Shown: positions 1 to 9,167 of the stretch, piece by piece
How positions within the stretch are numbered: the first letter of the stretch is position 1
Layout: each line of letters begins with the position of its first letter
Assembly: GCF_025562715.2 (NCBI RefSeq)
Contig: NZ_JAPFCC010000001.1
Span: 124,001-188,000 of the forward strand
Direction: 5' to 3'
Length of the DNA: 64,000 nucleotides
Source: Endozoicomonas gorgoniicola
GTDB lineage: Bacteria; Pseudomonadota; Gammaproteobacteria; Pseudomonadales; Endozoicomonadaceae
The notes under the pieces: model-generated
What the model saw: the letters and a program-made list of their open reading frames with translations, nothing else
What the model was told of the DNA's origin: nothing
Database searches by the model: none
Translations under genes and position numbers: made by a program

Positions 1-293
1 ATCTGAGACTTGCCTTCGTCCAGGTCCTGTACGGCGAGACCCAGCATGTTGCAGGCGGAAGCAAATGAGAAACGGGTACGGGTAGAGTTGTCACGGAACA
101 GTGAAACACCCAGACCACTGTCGAATACTTTGGTGGAGATGTTCTCATTCCGCAGTTCGCGCAGGGCTTCTGCAACCGTTAATACCTGTTTCAGCTCATC
201 GGTAGATTGTTCCCACGTCAGCAGGAAATCCTTGTTGTGCAGTTCAGAGTCAAGATTTTTAATTTCTTCAATAAGATCCTGATAAGTTGCCAT
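1..293 (-). CDS. ygeW: YgeW-type carbamoyltransferase, N-terminal part (partial)
   Basis: The reading frame starts at the ATG at 293 and runs off the left edge of the window. The 97 visible residues include DFLLTWEQ, KVFDSGLGVSLFRDNSTRTRFSFASA and a DLDEGKSQ segment. FRDNSTRTRFS is the carbamoyl-phosphate-binding STRTR loop of the aspartate/ornithine carbamoyltransferase superfamily. The surrounding residues are very close to my memory of E. coli YgeW, a knotted carbamoyltransferase of uncertain substrate encoded in the purine-catabolism cluster. The divergent neighbour is a xanthine/urate-type permease, which fits a purine or ureide degradation role (inference). The C-terminal ornithine/aspartate-binding domain lies outside the window. 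Confidence 0.88.
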   Translation of the reverse strand, partial: MATYQDLIEEIKNLDSELHNKDFLLTWEQSTDELKQVLTVAEALRELRNENISTKVFDSGLGVSLFRDNSTRTRFSFASACNMLGLAVQDLDEGKSQ

Positions 294-902
294 GGAATGA
301 TCCTTTGATGTTTGTAGAACAATAAATCGTTCTTTTGCGGTGTAAAAACAGCAGTCTGAAGCCTGGAGATTTAGCCATCTGCAGTTTGATTTGCTGGTAA
401 TGAGAGACTGATAGACTCTGTGTTACTCTGATTTTCTATATAACAAGATGTGTGCCAATGTGTTCTTGTTGTGTTGTTACATGATTGGTTTTTAAAAAAA
501 AGATATATAAAACAACAAGTTAAATATTTCATTTTTGAGATGTGCTTTTTGCTGAGATGAATAATCACCCATGGTATTTTAATTAAAAGAAGTTGTTCGA
601 TCAGTTTGATAATAAAAATATTTTCAGAATCAAAATGAAAAAATGACAATGGACGTATAACGTGCTGAAGCTTTGATGGTGTAGCCTTGATTATTTATGA
701 CCTGAATCAAATAATAAAAAGCCATCATTGATTATCGTGTTTACTGAGATCGCCTTAATAAAAACAGTATCTGTCTAATAAGTTGAATACTCGTGCTGCA
801 TCAATTAGCAGCTACTATAAAAACGGTTGCATAAGCACATATTTTTACGCGTTCAATGATGGTGAGTGCGTAATGAATAAGCTTTTGTAATACGGAGGTA
901 AT
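294..902. promoter_or_regulatory. Divergent intergenic region between ygeW and the NCS2 permease
   Basis: About 600 bp of AT-rich DNA separates the two divergent genes and should hold both promoters. An AGGAGG-like site (GGAGG at 895-899) lies just before the permease start. A weak ORF of about 90 codons on the minus strand (371-649) has no recognisable features and I do not call it a gene. I could not assign a specific operator. Confidence 0.4.
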
Positions 903-2225
903 ATGGAACTGTACTATAAGCTCGATGATCGCCCTCCTCTTGTAAAAAGCTTTATTCTGGGTTTTCAGCATCTTCTGTCTGCACTGCCGGGGATCATTGG
1001 CGCACCACTGGTGGTTGCCTCGGCTCTGGGGTTTTCTATACAGGAAACGGTGATCCTGGTGAATGCTTCGATGCTGATGTCCGGTATTGGCAGTATGATT
1101 CAGGGGCTGGGTTTTGCTCCGCTTAAGCTGGGGGCAAAGCTTCCTGTTATTCAGGGTACCAGTTTTGCTTTTGTAGGCGTGTCGATCACTATCGGGTTTC
1201 AATACGGTTTCGCGGCGGTGGTTGGAGCCACGATTGTCGGAGGATTATTTGAGGTCTTCCTGAGTTTCTATATTCATCGTATACGAAAGTTTTTCCCGCC
1301 TGTGGTGACCGGAACAGTTGTCTGTCTGATCGGTATGACGATCTTTCCTGTAGCGGTGGATTGGCTGGCAGGAGGAAAGGGCGCTGAAGACTATGGTAGC
1401 CTGATGTATCTGGGTGTTGGTGGGGTGGTGTTTTTACTGGTTGTCTTTTTTAACCAGTGGTTCAAAGGGTTTATCTCTTCAGCCTCCATCCTGATTGGCC
1501 TGATTTTTGGTTACCTTCTCTGGTTTGCCCTCGGTCTGCTGGATCTGAGCCCGGTGACCGAGGCCGCTGTGGTCGCTATTCCCAACCCACTTCATTTTGG
1601 TATTGAGTTTCATACGGGTGCCATTATTGCCATATGTGTTGTGTACACCGTATCCATGGTGGAGTCAGTCGGTGACTATCTTGCCCTGTCTAACTATTGT
1701 GACACCGAGCTGGACAGTAAACGCTTAAGTGCCGGCATTCGCTGTGAAGGTTTAAACAGTGCGCTGGCTGGTGTGTTCAACTCCATGGCAACCACTTCGT
1801 TCAGTCAGAATATTGGTGTTGTGGGTATTACTGGTGTGGCGAGCCGTTATGTTGTGGTGTTCTCCGGAGGCATTTTGATTGCTGCCGGACTCCTGCCAAA
1901 GTTTGGTGCCCTGATTGTCAGTGTGCCTGAGCCGGTGATTGGCGGAGCAGGCGTGATAATGTTCGGTATGATTCTCGCCGGAGGCATTGGCATCCTGAAA
2001 AAAATTGACTTCTCCCGCCGTAACACCATGGTACTTGCCCTGGGTATTGCTGCCGGTCTGACAGTGACCTACCGGCCTGAAATCGTTAATGAACTGCCGG
2101 ACCTGGTGAGAATGGTGTGTGGTAATGGTGTCGCTCTTGGCGCGATTGTAACCGTCATTGCCAATCTGGTTTTACCAGAAAGCAAGACTGTAAAAGAAGC
2201 ACTGAATGCTGTTTCTGAGAGCTAA
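903..2225 (+). CDS. NCS2-family xanthine/uric acid permease
   Basis: This is a 440-residue inner-membrane transporter with a hydrophobic profile compatible with the 14-segment NCS2 (nucleobase-ascorbate transporter) fold. The family signature Q-N-x-G-x4-T-G is present as QNIGVVGITG near residues 302-311. The Q-N start of this motif is typical of xanthine/urate carriers rather than uracil carriers. Other supporting segments are GFQHLLSALPGIIGAPLV near the N-terminus and KLPVIQGTSFAFV. The start is chosen because GGAGG precedes the ATG by a normal distance. The divergent ygeW-type gene supports purine uptake for catabolism. Xanthine versus urate specificity cannot be decided from sequence alone. 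Confidence 0.9.
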   Translation: MELYYKLDDRPPLVKSFILGFQHLLSALPGIIGAPLVVASALGFSIQETVILVNASMLMSGIGSMIQGLGFAPLKLGAKLPVIQGTSFAFVGVSITIGFQYGFAAVVGATIVGGLFEVFLSFYIHRIRKFFPPVVTGTVVCLIGMTIFPVAVDWLAGGKGAEDYGSLMYLGVGGVVFLLVVFFNQWFKGFISSASILIGLIFGYLLWFALGLLDLSPVTEAAVVAIPNPLHFGIEFHTGAIIAICVVYTVSMVESVGDYLALSNYCDTELDSKRLSAGIRCEGLNSALAGVFNSMATTSFSQNIGVVGITGVASRYVVVFSGGILIAAGLLPKFGALIVSVPEPVIGGAGVIMFGMILAGGIGILKKIDFSRRNTMVLALGIAAGLTVTYRPEIVNELPDLVRMVCGNGVALGAIVTVIANLVLPESKTVKEALNAVSES

Positions 2226-2261
2226 TAGCGCAAATCCAGAGCTACCAGGTTCGCTCTGAAG

Positions 2262-2299
2262 CAGTGCAGTGACCATGTCTTCCATAATACACTGCACTG
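2262..2299. terminator. Hairpin downstream of the NCS2 permease
   Basis: A perfect 10-bp inverted repeat (CAGTGCAGTG at 2262-2271 and CACTGCACTG at 2290-2299) with an 18-nt loop is followed by a short pyrimidine-rich run. A second hairpin, GCCTCCC...GGGAGGC, lies near 2353-2375. One or both may end transcription of the permease and the convergent gene downstream. The T-tract is weak. Confidence 0.4.
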
Positions 2300-2449
2300 T
2301 CTTCTTATTGGGGACGGGTACATTTTTTCTGAATGACTAAGTGATTAATTGTGGCCTCCCTTGAAGGAGGGGAGGCTACCCAATATATGGCGTTCTGCGT
2401 TGTTACCCGGTTCGATATTAAGCATGGGAGCCCCTTGTTCATGATGGTT

Positions 2450-3871
2450 TCAATGTCTGAAATTGGCCCATGCACGACCAAAGCGTCGTACCATTAATCG
2501 AAAACCTGACAGCGATTCGTCAAGGTTAGCCGATAAGTCCCGGCTGGGCTCTTGGATAGGCTCTTGGGCGCGCTCTTCTTCTGCCAGCTGAGTGGGTGTA
2601 ACCGTGTTAATCCGCATTGGTTGCCAATGGATAAAACGATAGCTGGCGATTTGATCATCGGGGTTGGTGATACTTCTCAACTGCAGGTCTTCCAAATTAA
2701 TCGTGGTGCCACTGGTGGAGTAGTAGTCAAACATGAAGCTGATTGCTACCCTTTGTGGCGATATTCTCTGCGCTCGCGTAAATCTGTAAATCCAGATGTA
2801 CTCTGGAAAACTCTTGTCCAGAGTATTCCCAATATTAAAGGCGTTATATGTTACTGAATCCGGTACTGTTATAGCTTCACCGTCTGTCGAGTCAAACTCA
2901 ACCTGAACAATAAAGTGTTGAGGTGGAAGCCAGGTTGAGCTGCCATCATCCGCATCCTCCCTTAAGAAGGGAGCCTTTGGTAAGGATGGGTCATGGTACG
3001 ATAAACGCCCCTCATTCATTGCCTGAGTATAACGGTTTGACACTCTGGCGTTTGTAGTGATGTGCAGCTGACTTTCAACCTGTTGGTCAATATTGTAAAA
3101 CTGGGGGGAGGGGGGTATAAAGGCATTTTGTTCTGATAGAGTCAGAGGGGCTGGTTGGTTGCCAACAGGCTTCCCGAATGCAATAAGAATACTATCCTCG
3201 TGCAGGAAGGGCTGGCCAGATGAACAGTCTGAGGACGTTGCTTCGGAAGAGCATTCCTGGGACGAGTCAGCCTGATAGACGATTATTGGAATGACGGTCT
3301 TCCCCTTATTGTCTAAATAAGGCAGCTGAGGGAGCCAGCCACTGATCATTCCTCTGGCTTGTAGTTGATATGCAGTTCTGCTGACCTCATCCATATCAGA
3401 CATTGGGTTAAAATTTTGTTCATTTATATGATAAGAGAGATGCATCTTTTCATTGTGTTGTTCAGGTTCGGGGCTCACGGCCCGCTGAAATTCAGGGTGT
3501 CGAAGAGTGGAACTGATTATCCGGAAGGCGGGTAAAAGATTTTGGGTTAGCTCCAGACTGCCTGCTGATCTGTCAGTTTGTTGAGATAAACTTGGTCCGC
3601 CTGAAATCCTGTATATAAGCGGTATTTCTGTGCCATCTGGTTCAATGGTTGTATGCTCGACTTGAAAGCCTAAGCGTAGTAATAGCTCTTCGTTGAGATA
3701 GACTGTCTGATTATTAATTTTGACCTGACTTTGGAAGTAAAAGGATATATCTGTGTTCGAAAGGTCGGTAATTTTGTAAATAACAGCAGAAAGGTTAAAA
3801 GATAAAAGACTGAGTACTAATGAACACGTTATAGCAAAGCGTTTTTTGTTTGCCTGTTTGTCAAACTGCAC
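2450..3871 (-). CDS. Unrecognised secreted protein (473 aa)
   Basis: The first ~29 residues form a signal peptide: basic KQANKKR, then ITCSLVLSLLSFNLSA. The start is a GTG at 3871, supported by GGGAG about 8 nt upstream. The mature part is soluble-looking and rich in Ser, Gln and Pro. It has a Cys pair (QECSSEATSSDCSS, around residues 205-220) that could form a disulfide. I recognise no domain. Its closest analogues in this window are other orphan secreted proteins at 26675, 44758 and 51541, which share its style (signal peptide, low-complexity stretches) but no alignable sequence that I can see. A role in host interaction is only an inference. Confidence 0.6.
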   Translation of the reverse strand: MQFDKQANKKRFAITCSLVLSLLSFNLSAVIYKITDLSNTDISFYFQSQVKINNQTVYLNEELLLRLGFQVEHTTIEPDGTEIPLIYRISGGPSLSQQTDRSAGSLELTQNLLPAFRIISSTLRHPEFQRAVSPEPEQHNEKMHLSYHINEQNFNPMSDMDEVSRTAYQLQARGMISGWLPQLPYLDNKGKTVIPIIVYQADSSQECSSEATSSDCSSGQPFLHEDSILIAFGKPVGNQPAPLTLSEQNAFIPPSPQFYNIDQQVESQLHITTNARVSNRYTQAMNEGRLSYHDPSLPKAPFLREDADDGSSTWLPPQHFIVQVEFDSTDGEAITVPDSVTYNAFNIGNTLDKSFPEYIWIYRFTRAQRISPQRVAISFMFDYYSTSGTTINLEDLQLRSITNPDDQIASYRFIHWQPMRINTVTPTQLAEEERAQEPIQEPSRDLSANLDESLSGFRLMVRRFGRAWANFRH

Positions 3872-4035
3872 AGTGGCTCTCCCGTGTAATGATAATCAAT
3901 TTCACAACTGATCTTGTAATGATCCCCCCAAAAAAAGTAGACAATATTTTTGACATTACTCATAAAATCACGTTAATAGCAATCATGAATTCAAACCATA
4001 CTGGCTTTTACAATTCTGAAATACAGCCTTTTTAA

Positions 4036-4230
4036 GATTCCAGTACAGGTTATCTGTCTCAGGTCAGTGAAGAGTGGAGCAGCAACATTGGCAAAAACAC
4101 AGTTATTTGCACAATCTCGCTTTCTCCAATATACACGCACTTTAAATTGGCCGATATTCACACTGAACCCGGGGATGAGATTCTATACAAAAATCAGGTA
4201 GTGGCACTACCAATAAAAGCGAGTGCCTGA
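4036..4230 (+). pseudogene. Possible C-terminal gene remnant
   Basis: A 64-codon open stretch without a start codon follows directly after an in-frame TAA and ends with TGA. The translation (GYLSQVSEEW..., then LADIHTEPGDEILYKNQVV) has a natural amino-acid composition and a beta-rich look, unlike the AT-rich surroundings. It may be the tail of a lost gene. I do not recognise the family, and no ribosome-binding site or start is evident. Confidence 0.25.
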
Positions 4231-4283
4231 AAACCTGAATTACCACTGAAACCTGAACATCAATAACCGAAAGAGTACGAATG

Positions 4284-5342
4284 TCAGCCAAATACAACCA
4301 GCGCACCGGTTATGGCAAAAACCTGAATAAACAGTGCACAAATAAAAGCTGCAATAATAGGGCGAAGACCAACCTGCATCATTTCGCTGAATCGGGTTTT
4401 TAAACCCAGGGCTGCTAATGCTATGGCTAAAATAACAGCACCTGCATTTTTGAGTTGCGCGGTTATGGCAGGCGTCAGTATACCGGTAGAATTTACGATG
4501 ATGACGGCCAGAAACAAGACCACATACATAGGCACAACGTCTTTGAGTTTCACGGTTGTGGCTTCACCGGAAGTTTGGGCATCGGAGCGGGCCACGTACC
4601 AGCATAAGCCGATGGAGAGTGGAATCAGGAATAAGACACGGCAAAGCTTAGTCAGTATGGCAAAGGTTTCTACCTGACTTGAACCGACAGCCGCACCAGC
4701 TGCAACAACTTCTGCAACTTCCGGGAGACTGGCTCCAGTCCACACCGCATAAACCATTTCATCTATCTGAAAGTGATGAAATGCTGCCGGTAAAATAAAC
4801 ATGGCCACCGTGCCAAAAAGGGTAATGGCACCAATACCAAATGCAGTGTCTTTACCGCTGGCTTTAATGATCGGAGCAACAGCAGCAATAGCAGAGGCAC
4901 CGCAAACCGTGGTTCCGGCAGCGATACACAGAGTCGTACTTTTGGCCAGCTTCATTTTGGAACAAATAAATAAACAGAAACCAAAAGTACAGCATGCCAG
5001 CAGAATTATAAAAACCAGACCTTGCCACCCCAGTATCATGATATCGCTTAAACTGAGCTTAAAGCCAAGCATGATGACACCCAGACGCAGTATATCTTTG
5101 CTGGCGTAGGTTATGCCTGGAGCAACAACGGCCTGTTTTTCCGGCTTCCAGAAAACGTTGGTGACGACCATTCCAAGAATAATGGCGTAAAGTAAGCCAC
5201 TGATGTGCAAGTGACTGTTAAAGGGCATTTTTGCCAATACGGTTGCACCTGCTGCAATAGCACAGGCAAGCAATAGTCCTGGAAGTTGTTTTGGCAGGGT
5301 AGGATTTTTTCGGGCGAGTGAATTAACAACTTGATTATCCAT
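4284..5342 (-). CDS. YeiH/UPF0324-family putative sulfate exporter
   Basis: A 352-residue multi-pass inner-membrane protein. Segments such as GLLYAIILGMVVTNVFW, LRLGVIMLGFKLSLSDI, AAGTTVCGASAIAAVAP and WTGASLPEVAEVVAAG are characteristic of the Cons_hypoth698/YeiH family, often annotated as putative sulfate exporters. About ten hydrophobic helices can be counted. I place the start at the ATG at 5342 (MDNQVV). The longer frame reaching 5453 would translate an 8-bp tandem repeat and an Asn/Phe-rich stretch with no family similarity. The LysR regulator that often accompanies yeiH is not present. Confidence 0.82.
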   Translation of the reverse strand: MDNQVVNSLARKNPTLPKQLPGLLLACAIAAGATVLAKMPFNSHLHISGLLYAIILGMVVTNVFWKPEKQAVVAPGITYASKDILRLGVIMLGFKLSLSDIMILGWQGLVFIILLACCTFGFCLFICSKMKLAKSTTLCIAAGTTVCGASAIAAVAPIIKASGKDTAFGIGAITLFGTVAMFILPAAFHHFQIDEMVYAVWTGASLPEVAEVVAAGAAVGSSQVETFAILTKLCRVLFLIPLSIGLCWYVARSDAQTSGEATTVKLKDVVPMYVVLFLAVIIVNSTGILTPAITAQLKNAGAVILAIALAALGLKTRFSEMMQVGLRPIIAAFICALFIQVFAITGALVVFG

Positions 5343-5432
5343 GCGCTCTACTCTTGTTTTTGTGAAATAGTTATTGTTAAAAAAATTGTTGTGGAAAAAA
5401 TGTTCTTTTAAAACTGCCTGGATAAAATACAC

Positions 5433-5471
5433 CGCAAAGGCGCAAAGGCGCAAAGGCGCAAAGGCGCAAAA
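5433..5471. repeat. 8-bp tandem repeat upstream of the YeiH-like gene
   Basis: The unit CGCAAAGG is repeated four times from 5433, followed by a partial fifth copy. It lies about 90 bp upstream of the chosen start codon of the exporter gene. The unit length is not a multiple of three, so slippage would shift any frame read through it. Confidence 0.85.
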
Positions 5472-5828
5472 TCATAAATCAATAATATAATTAGACAGTC
5501 GTTTTTATATTCAATCTGTTTAAACAATCAACAAAAAACTTTTTAGAAATTCATATCACGAATGTGAAGAATGTTATGCGTCAACATTTATAATCTTCAT
5601 GATTATTTACAGAAAGTCATTAACAAAAAATTTAAATTAAGTTCACATATTAACTGTCTTATAGGGTAATGTAATGATAATGCAGGGATATTGATGTGAA
5701 TCAGCATTATGGCATCTTATCAGTAAATATCACTATTGTTTTTATGGAATTTGAAAACCAGGCAGTGGTGGACACCCATCGAAATCAACCGCCGCAGAAA
5801 AACCGACAAAAACGGTCACGTTTCAAAC
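5472..5828. other. AT-rich intergenic stretch
   Basis: Between the 8-bp repeat and the IS1 relic the DNA is strongly AT-rich. I see no coding sequence, RNA gene or clear repeat here. It probably contains the promoter of the exporter gene. Confidence 0.4.
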
Positions 5829-6235
5829 AGGTTGATACCACATCCGTGAGATGAACTCTCCGATCACCTTATCGTGCAGTTCCTCTGAGCGAGAAAAGCA
5901 GATAGTTCTACGGGTTGGTGCAATAGAACCTGAACTTATAGGGTTTGACCAACTTTATCAGCTTCTTCAAGGTTTTCTTCGTTCTGCGTCCAAAGATATG
6001 TGCGATTACCCTCTGGTAGCGAGGCTCCCATGCGTAGAACAGGCAGCGCTGATTTTTCTTATTGCCAACATAGAACCATTGTTCATCCATCTGGCAGATT
6101 AGCACCAGCTCTTCATTGTCGAAAGGGAGTGACGTTACATAGTCATGCTCACTATGCGCTCGTGGGTGCTTTGCCATTTTTCACAACGCCATCTGTGGTA
6201 TCACAGTGAACACATACAACTTTAATGATTGCCAT
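5829..6235 (-). pseudogene. Internally deleted IS1-family transposase (InsA-InsB relic)
   Basis: Three pieces of an IS1-type transposase lie in order on the minus strand. From the ATG at 6235, MAIIKVVCVHCDTTDGVVKNGK matches the InsA zinc-finger start. From about 6177, a second frame contains MDEQWFYVGNKKNQRCLFYAW and IAHIFGRRT, which match the InsB catalytic region. Between 5843 and 5905, FSRSEELHDKVIGEF matches the InsB C-terminus. The HTH part of InsA and a large middle section of InsB are missing, so the element is dead. I could not place its terminal repeats. Confidence 0.8.
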
Positions 6236-6331
6236 AGGGAAAAAATGGATAGAGTATCAGCAAAGCTCTTCCGAAAAATATACGAGATCAACGCATCTGA
6301 TTCATGACCCCGTATTTCAGAAATAAAAAAC

Positions 6332-6356
6332 GGCTCTTTTACAGGTTGGCTGATCA
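6332..6356. mobile_element. Solo terminal repeat of an ISL3-family element
   Basis: These 25 bp are an exact copy of the reverse complement of the right end (33619-33643) of the ISL3-family element elsewhere in this window. They begin GGCTCTTTTACAGG, and similarity stops at both edges. The copy appears to be an orphan IS end left by deletion, upstream of the split esterase gene. Confidence 0.75.
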
Positions 6357-6725
6357 GATGTTCAGGTACTTCAGGAAACTGCTTTTATTGATGGAGATCA
6401 ATAGTCGTTGAGCAATTATTTTGCCATTAATGGCAGGCTTGATTCATCAATTAATACAGGCGAGTAAATATGAAAAAGACCCTGCTCGGACTCTCACTTG
6501 TGGCACCTATCATGGCAACGGCAGCTGATTTTTATGTTCCGGATACGATCTCTAAAGAAGGGCAGGCTTTTTTGAGTACTCAATTTACTGCCCAGCTTCG
6601 TCAGGAGTCTGCCATACCTGATGCCATGACGAAAGAAGACTGGCTGGCCATGCAGGCTAAGGCTAATGAAGATATTATTCCTTTGAATACTGCCGTGGTA
6701 GAAAAATATAAGCCAACGTTAAAGG

Positions 6726-6734
6726 AAATGACAC
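6726..6734. repeat. 9-bp target-site duplication, left copy
   Basis: AAATGACAC directly precedes the left inverted repeat of the ISKra4-family element and recurs exactly at 8381-8389. Confidence 0.9.
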
Positions 6735-8380
6735 GGGTGCGGTTCATTTGCTACGACGAAGCCTCCCTATTCACCATCAACTCACCGTAATTTCGTTTCT
6801 TAGAGCACGAATGGTGATATGACCAGTATTCATCCCAGTCTCCACTGGAGTTTATTGAGCGAAGCTTCAGAATGGCTTCCGCGCCTTGCAGGCTCCATCG
6901 TGCGCCTGTTATATCAAGACGGTCATTTATCAAATGTCGGCAAGCGCCTTCAATCACTCCGCTGGCAATAGGAAAGCCTGAGCGTAGCGCCTTATCGTAG
7001 CAAAGCCGGTCTCTGTTTTTTTGCAGATAGCTAGCACATTTATCAATAGCTTCCCGATTCTTCAATTTTCGTTTCGTGGCACTTTGCTTTATGCCCCTGG
7101 CTACCCGACCCGACTGCCCATGAAGAATTTTCAGTGCTTGCTGCTCAACCCATTTCTCAATAGATTTATCACCTTTATCATGCAGACAATGAGCGGCTTT
7201 CCACAGATATTCCAGCACATGAATGAAGTCCATTATGATGCTGGTTTTGACCTGTTTTCTGCGGGCAACTCTTTCAATCATTTTCAGTTGATGCGGATGC
7301 CCATCGACCACGACAACCCATTGTCGTTTTCGTTCCGGGTCACGCTTGAGAGCCTCATCAAAGGCTTCTTCGATGACTGTTTCTCCGTCCCTCTCAACAC
7401 TGGCCCAAACCCTCTTGTTGCGTATTGGAGGTCGAAATTTGACGACATTGTCCGCTTTCTTTTCAGAGTTCATGATGGACTCTGGTGAGCGTGGGTTTGC
7501 CCGCACAGTGTAAACAGTCGCCACCATAGCCATACGCTTCCGGTCTTTCTTTTCTCCCGGACTTAAACGTGTCTGACATTTTTTCTTGCTTTTCTCTGCA
7601 TTCTTGCGGGTCGCTTCCCTTAACCCATCTGGCAACATGACCAGACCTTTCCCGTCAAAGCTCAGAACCAATAGGTCATCTGTTTGCTCATCTTCTATGG
7701 TTCGTTGTTCATAGAATTCGACAAAATCCTGAGCTGTGCCTTCAACCAGCTTTATTGTCTGGTACTTGCCAACTATGCCGGGGCAATTTTCACGATGCCG
7801 TTTGACGACATTGTCATAAGAACGATCAATAGCATCCGTGATCACACGCTTGCGTACACCATCAGAATATTGGTCGTTATTAAGGTTGAGCCCGGCATCC
7901 AGTGGGAATTCGTTGGAGACATTGCGCTGGCTATAAGCAAACCGTTTGACCGTTACCTTGCCAAACACCGTGGTGAGAACCCGGCTGGTATTTTGACGAA
8001 TATGGTTACGAGGTATGCCGTCAGCGGGAGTGACAGACACTGCTCTTTCTTCATCTTCAGCCTGTTTATCGAGATAGCCCTGAAACATTAGCCGAAGCAG
8101 CTCGTCCCCATTGGTTCGAATGTACTCTTCAGTTGTGCCATGTTCCTGCAGGCAGGCAGATTCGAGGTGGCGGATCATGCTATTAAAGTGATCCTGTGCA
8201 GGAGAAAAAAATTGAAAGTCGAGAGTATTGGCGTAAGATGCGTTCACAAAGGGCTGCTTTTCCGGTGTTATTTGTTTGGCGACGTTATATCACCACGAAA
8301 CAGCCCTTTTTTCTTTGCTCTCAGTCGTCAAAGTGGTTGGTTTTGCTGGGGTAGAGCGTCGTAGCAAATGAACCGCACCC
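6735..8380. mobile_element. ISKra4-family insertion sequence, complete
   Basis: The 1646-bp element is bounded by perfect 24-bp inverted repeats (6735-6758 and 8357-8380, starting GGGTGCGGTTCATTTG) and flanked by the 9-bp direct repeat AAATGACAC. It carries one transposase gene on the minus strand, whose stop codon lies inside the left inverted repeat. Intact ends, intact transposase and an unmutated target duplication indicate a recent insertion. Confidence 0.95.
6751..8247 (-). CDS. ISKra4-family transposase
   Basis: A 498-residue transposase. Characteristic segments are LSFDGKGLVMLPDGLREATRK (around residue 195), VVVVDGHPHQLKMIERVARR, IIMDFIHVLEYLWKAAHCLH, and SGFPIASGVIEGACRHLINDRLDITGARW near the C-terminus. 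These carry the acidic residues of the DDE-type catalytic core. Length and motif order are those of full ISKra4-family enzymes, with no internal stop. It is the only gene of the element. Confidence 0.92.
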   Translation of the reverse strand: MNASYANTLDFQFFSPAQDHFNSMIRHLESACLQEHGTTEEYIRTNGDELLRLMFQGYLDKQAEDEERAVSVTPADGIPRNHIRQNTSRVLTTVFGKVTVKRFAYSQRNVSNEFPLDAGLNLNNDQYSDGVRKRVITDAIDRSYDNVVKRHRENCPGIVGKYQTIKLVEGTAQDFVEFYEQRTIEDEQTDDLLVLSFDGKGLVMLPDGLREATRKNAEKSKKKCQTRLSPGEKKDRKRMAMVATVYTVRANPRSPESIMNSEKKADNVVKFRPPIRNKRVWASVERDGETVIEEAFDEALKRDPERKRQWVVVVDGHPHQLKMIERVARRKQVKTSIIMDFIHVLEYLWKAAHCLHDKGDKSIEKWVEQQALKILHGQSGRVARGIKQSATKRKLKNREAIDKCASYLQKNRDRLCYDKALRSGFPIASGVIEGACRHLINDRLDITGARWSLQGAEAILKLRSINSSGDWDEYWSYHHSCSKKRNYGELMVNREASS

Positions 8381-8389
8381 AAATGACAC
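8381..8389. repeat. 9-bp target-site duplication, right copy
   Basis: AAATGACAC follows the right inverted repeat directly and matches 6726-6734. Confidence 0.9.
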
Positions 8390-9167
8390 TCGGTGGTGTA
8401 GGTACATTGGAAATCAAGCCCTATGGCTGGAAAGACAATGGCAAGTTGCTGGTCTATGTTCATGGCGGTGCCTACATCTCTTATAACAGCCGTGCCACGC
8501 TGGCTAGCAGTGTACCCGTTGCTCATGACACTGGCCTTCGGGTAGTTTCTATCGATTATACTCTGGCACCAATGGGTAACTATAAACAGGCTACTGATGA
8601 CGTAATTGCTGTGATTGATGCCCTGCGCCAGCAGGGTTATAACATGAATGACATTGCCATTTACGGTGATTCTGCCGGTGGCGGTCTGGTGGCGGGTAGT
8701 GTTCTGAAAATGCGTGACCAGAATAAGCCTTTGCCAGCGGCTGTGGTACTCTGGTCACCTTGGGCCGATATTACCGAGTCCGGTGATACCTACTACACCC
8801 TGAAAGACGCTGAGCCACTGTATCGTTACGACCTGCTGCTCAAGCCATCGGCAGACGCCTATGCGAATACAGAAGACCAGAAACACCCCTATGTTTCCCC
8901 CGTTTATGGCGACTATAGCAAGCCGTTCCCTCCAACCCTGATTCAGGCAGGCACTAAAGAGATTTTTCTTAGCAACGCTGTTCGTCTTTATCAGGCGATT
9001 GACAGTCATGGCGGTGAAGCAAAGCTGGATATTTATGAAGGTATGTGGCACGTATTTCAGGCTTTTTCCTTTGATATCCCGGAAGCGCATCTGGCTCGCA
9101 GGAAAATGTCGCAGTTCCTTGATTCGCACTTGTGATTTACAGATAAATGCTGCGTAGTGCCTGATCT

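Larger units (their letters stand above)
6470..9135 (+). pseudogene. Alpha/beta hydrolase (acetyl-esterase/HSL type) split by an ISKra4 element
   Basis: The 5' part (6470-6734) encodes a signal-peptide-like start (MKKTLLGLSLVAPIMATA) and an N-terminal cap. The 3' part (8381-9135) encodes the hydrolase core. Removing the insertion with one copy of its 9-bp target duplication restores one frame of 336 residues, reading LKEMTLGGVGTLEI across the junction. The oxyanion motif HGGAY (about residue 112), the nucleophile elbow GDSAGG (about 180) and a C-terminal His in GMWHVF (about 306) are visible. The usual acid residue region reads FLSNAVRL, where related esterases have Asp in place of Asn. The interruption lies upstream of all catalytic motifs. 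A truncated protein from the ATG at 8368 is possible but would lack the N-terminus. Confidence 0.88.

Noticed and set aside
371..649. 92-codon minus-strand frame in the ygeW-permease gap
   Set aside because: AT-rich, Ile/Lys/Asn-biased translation with no ribosome-binding site or similarity.
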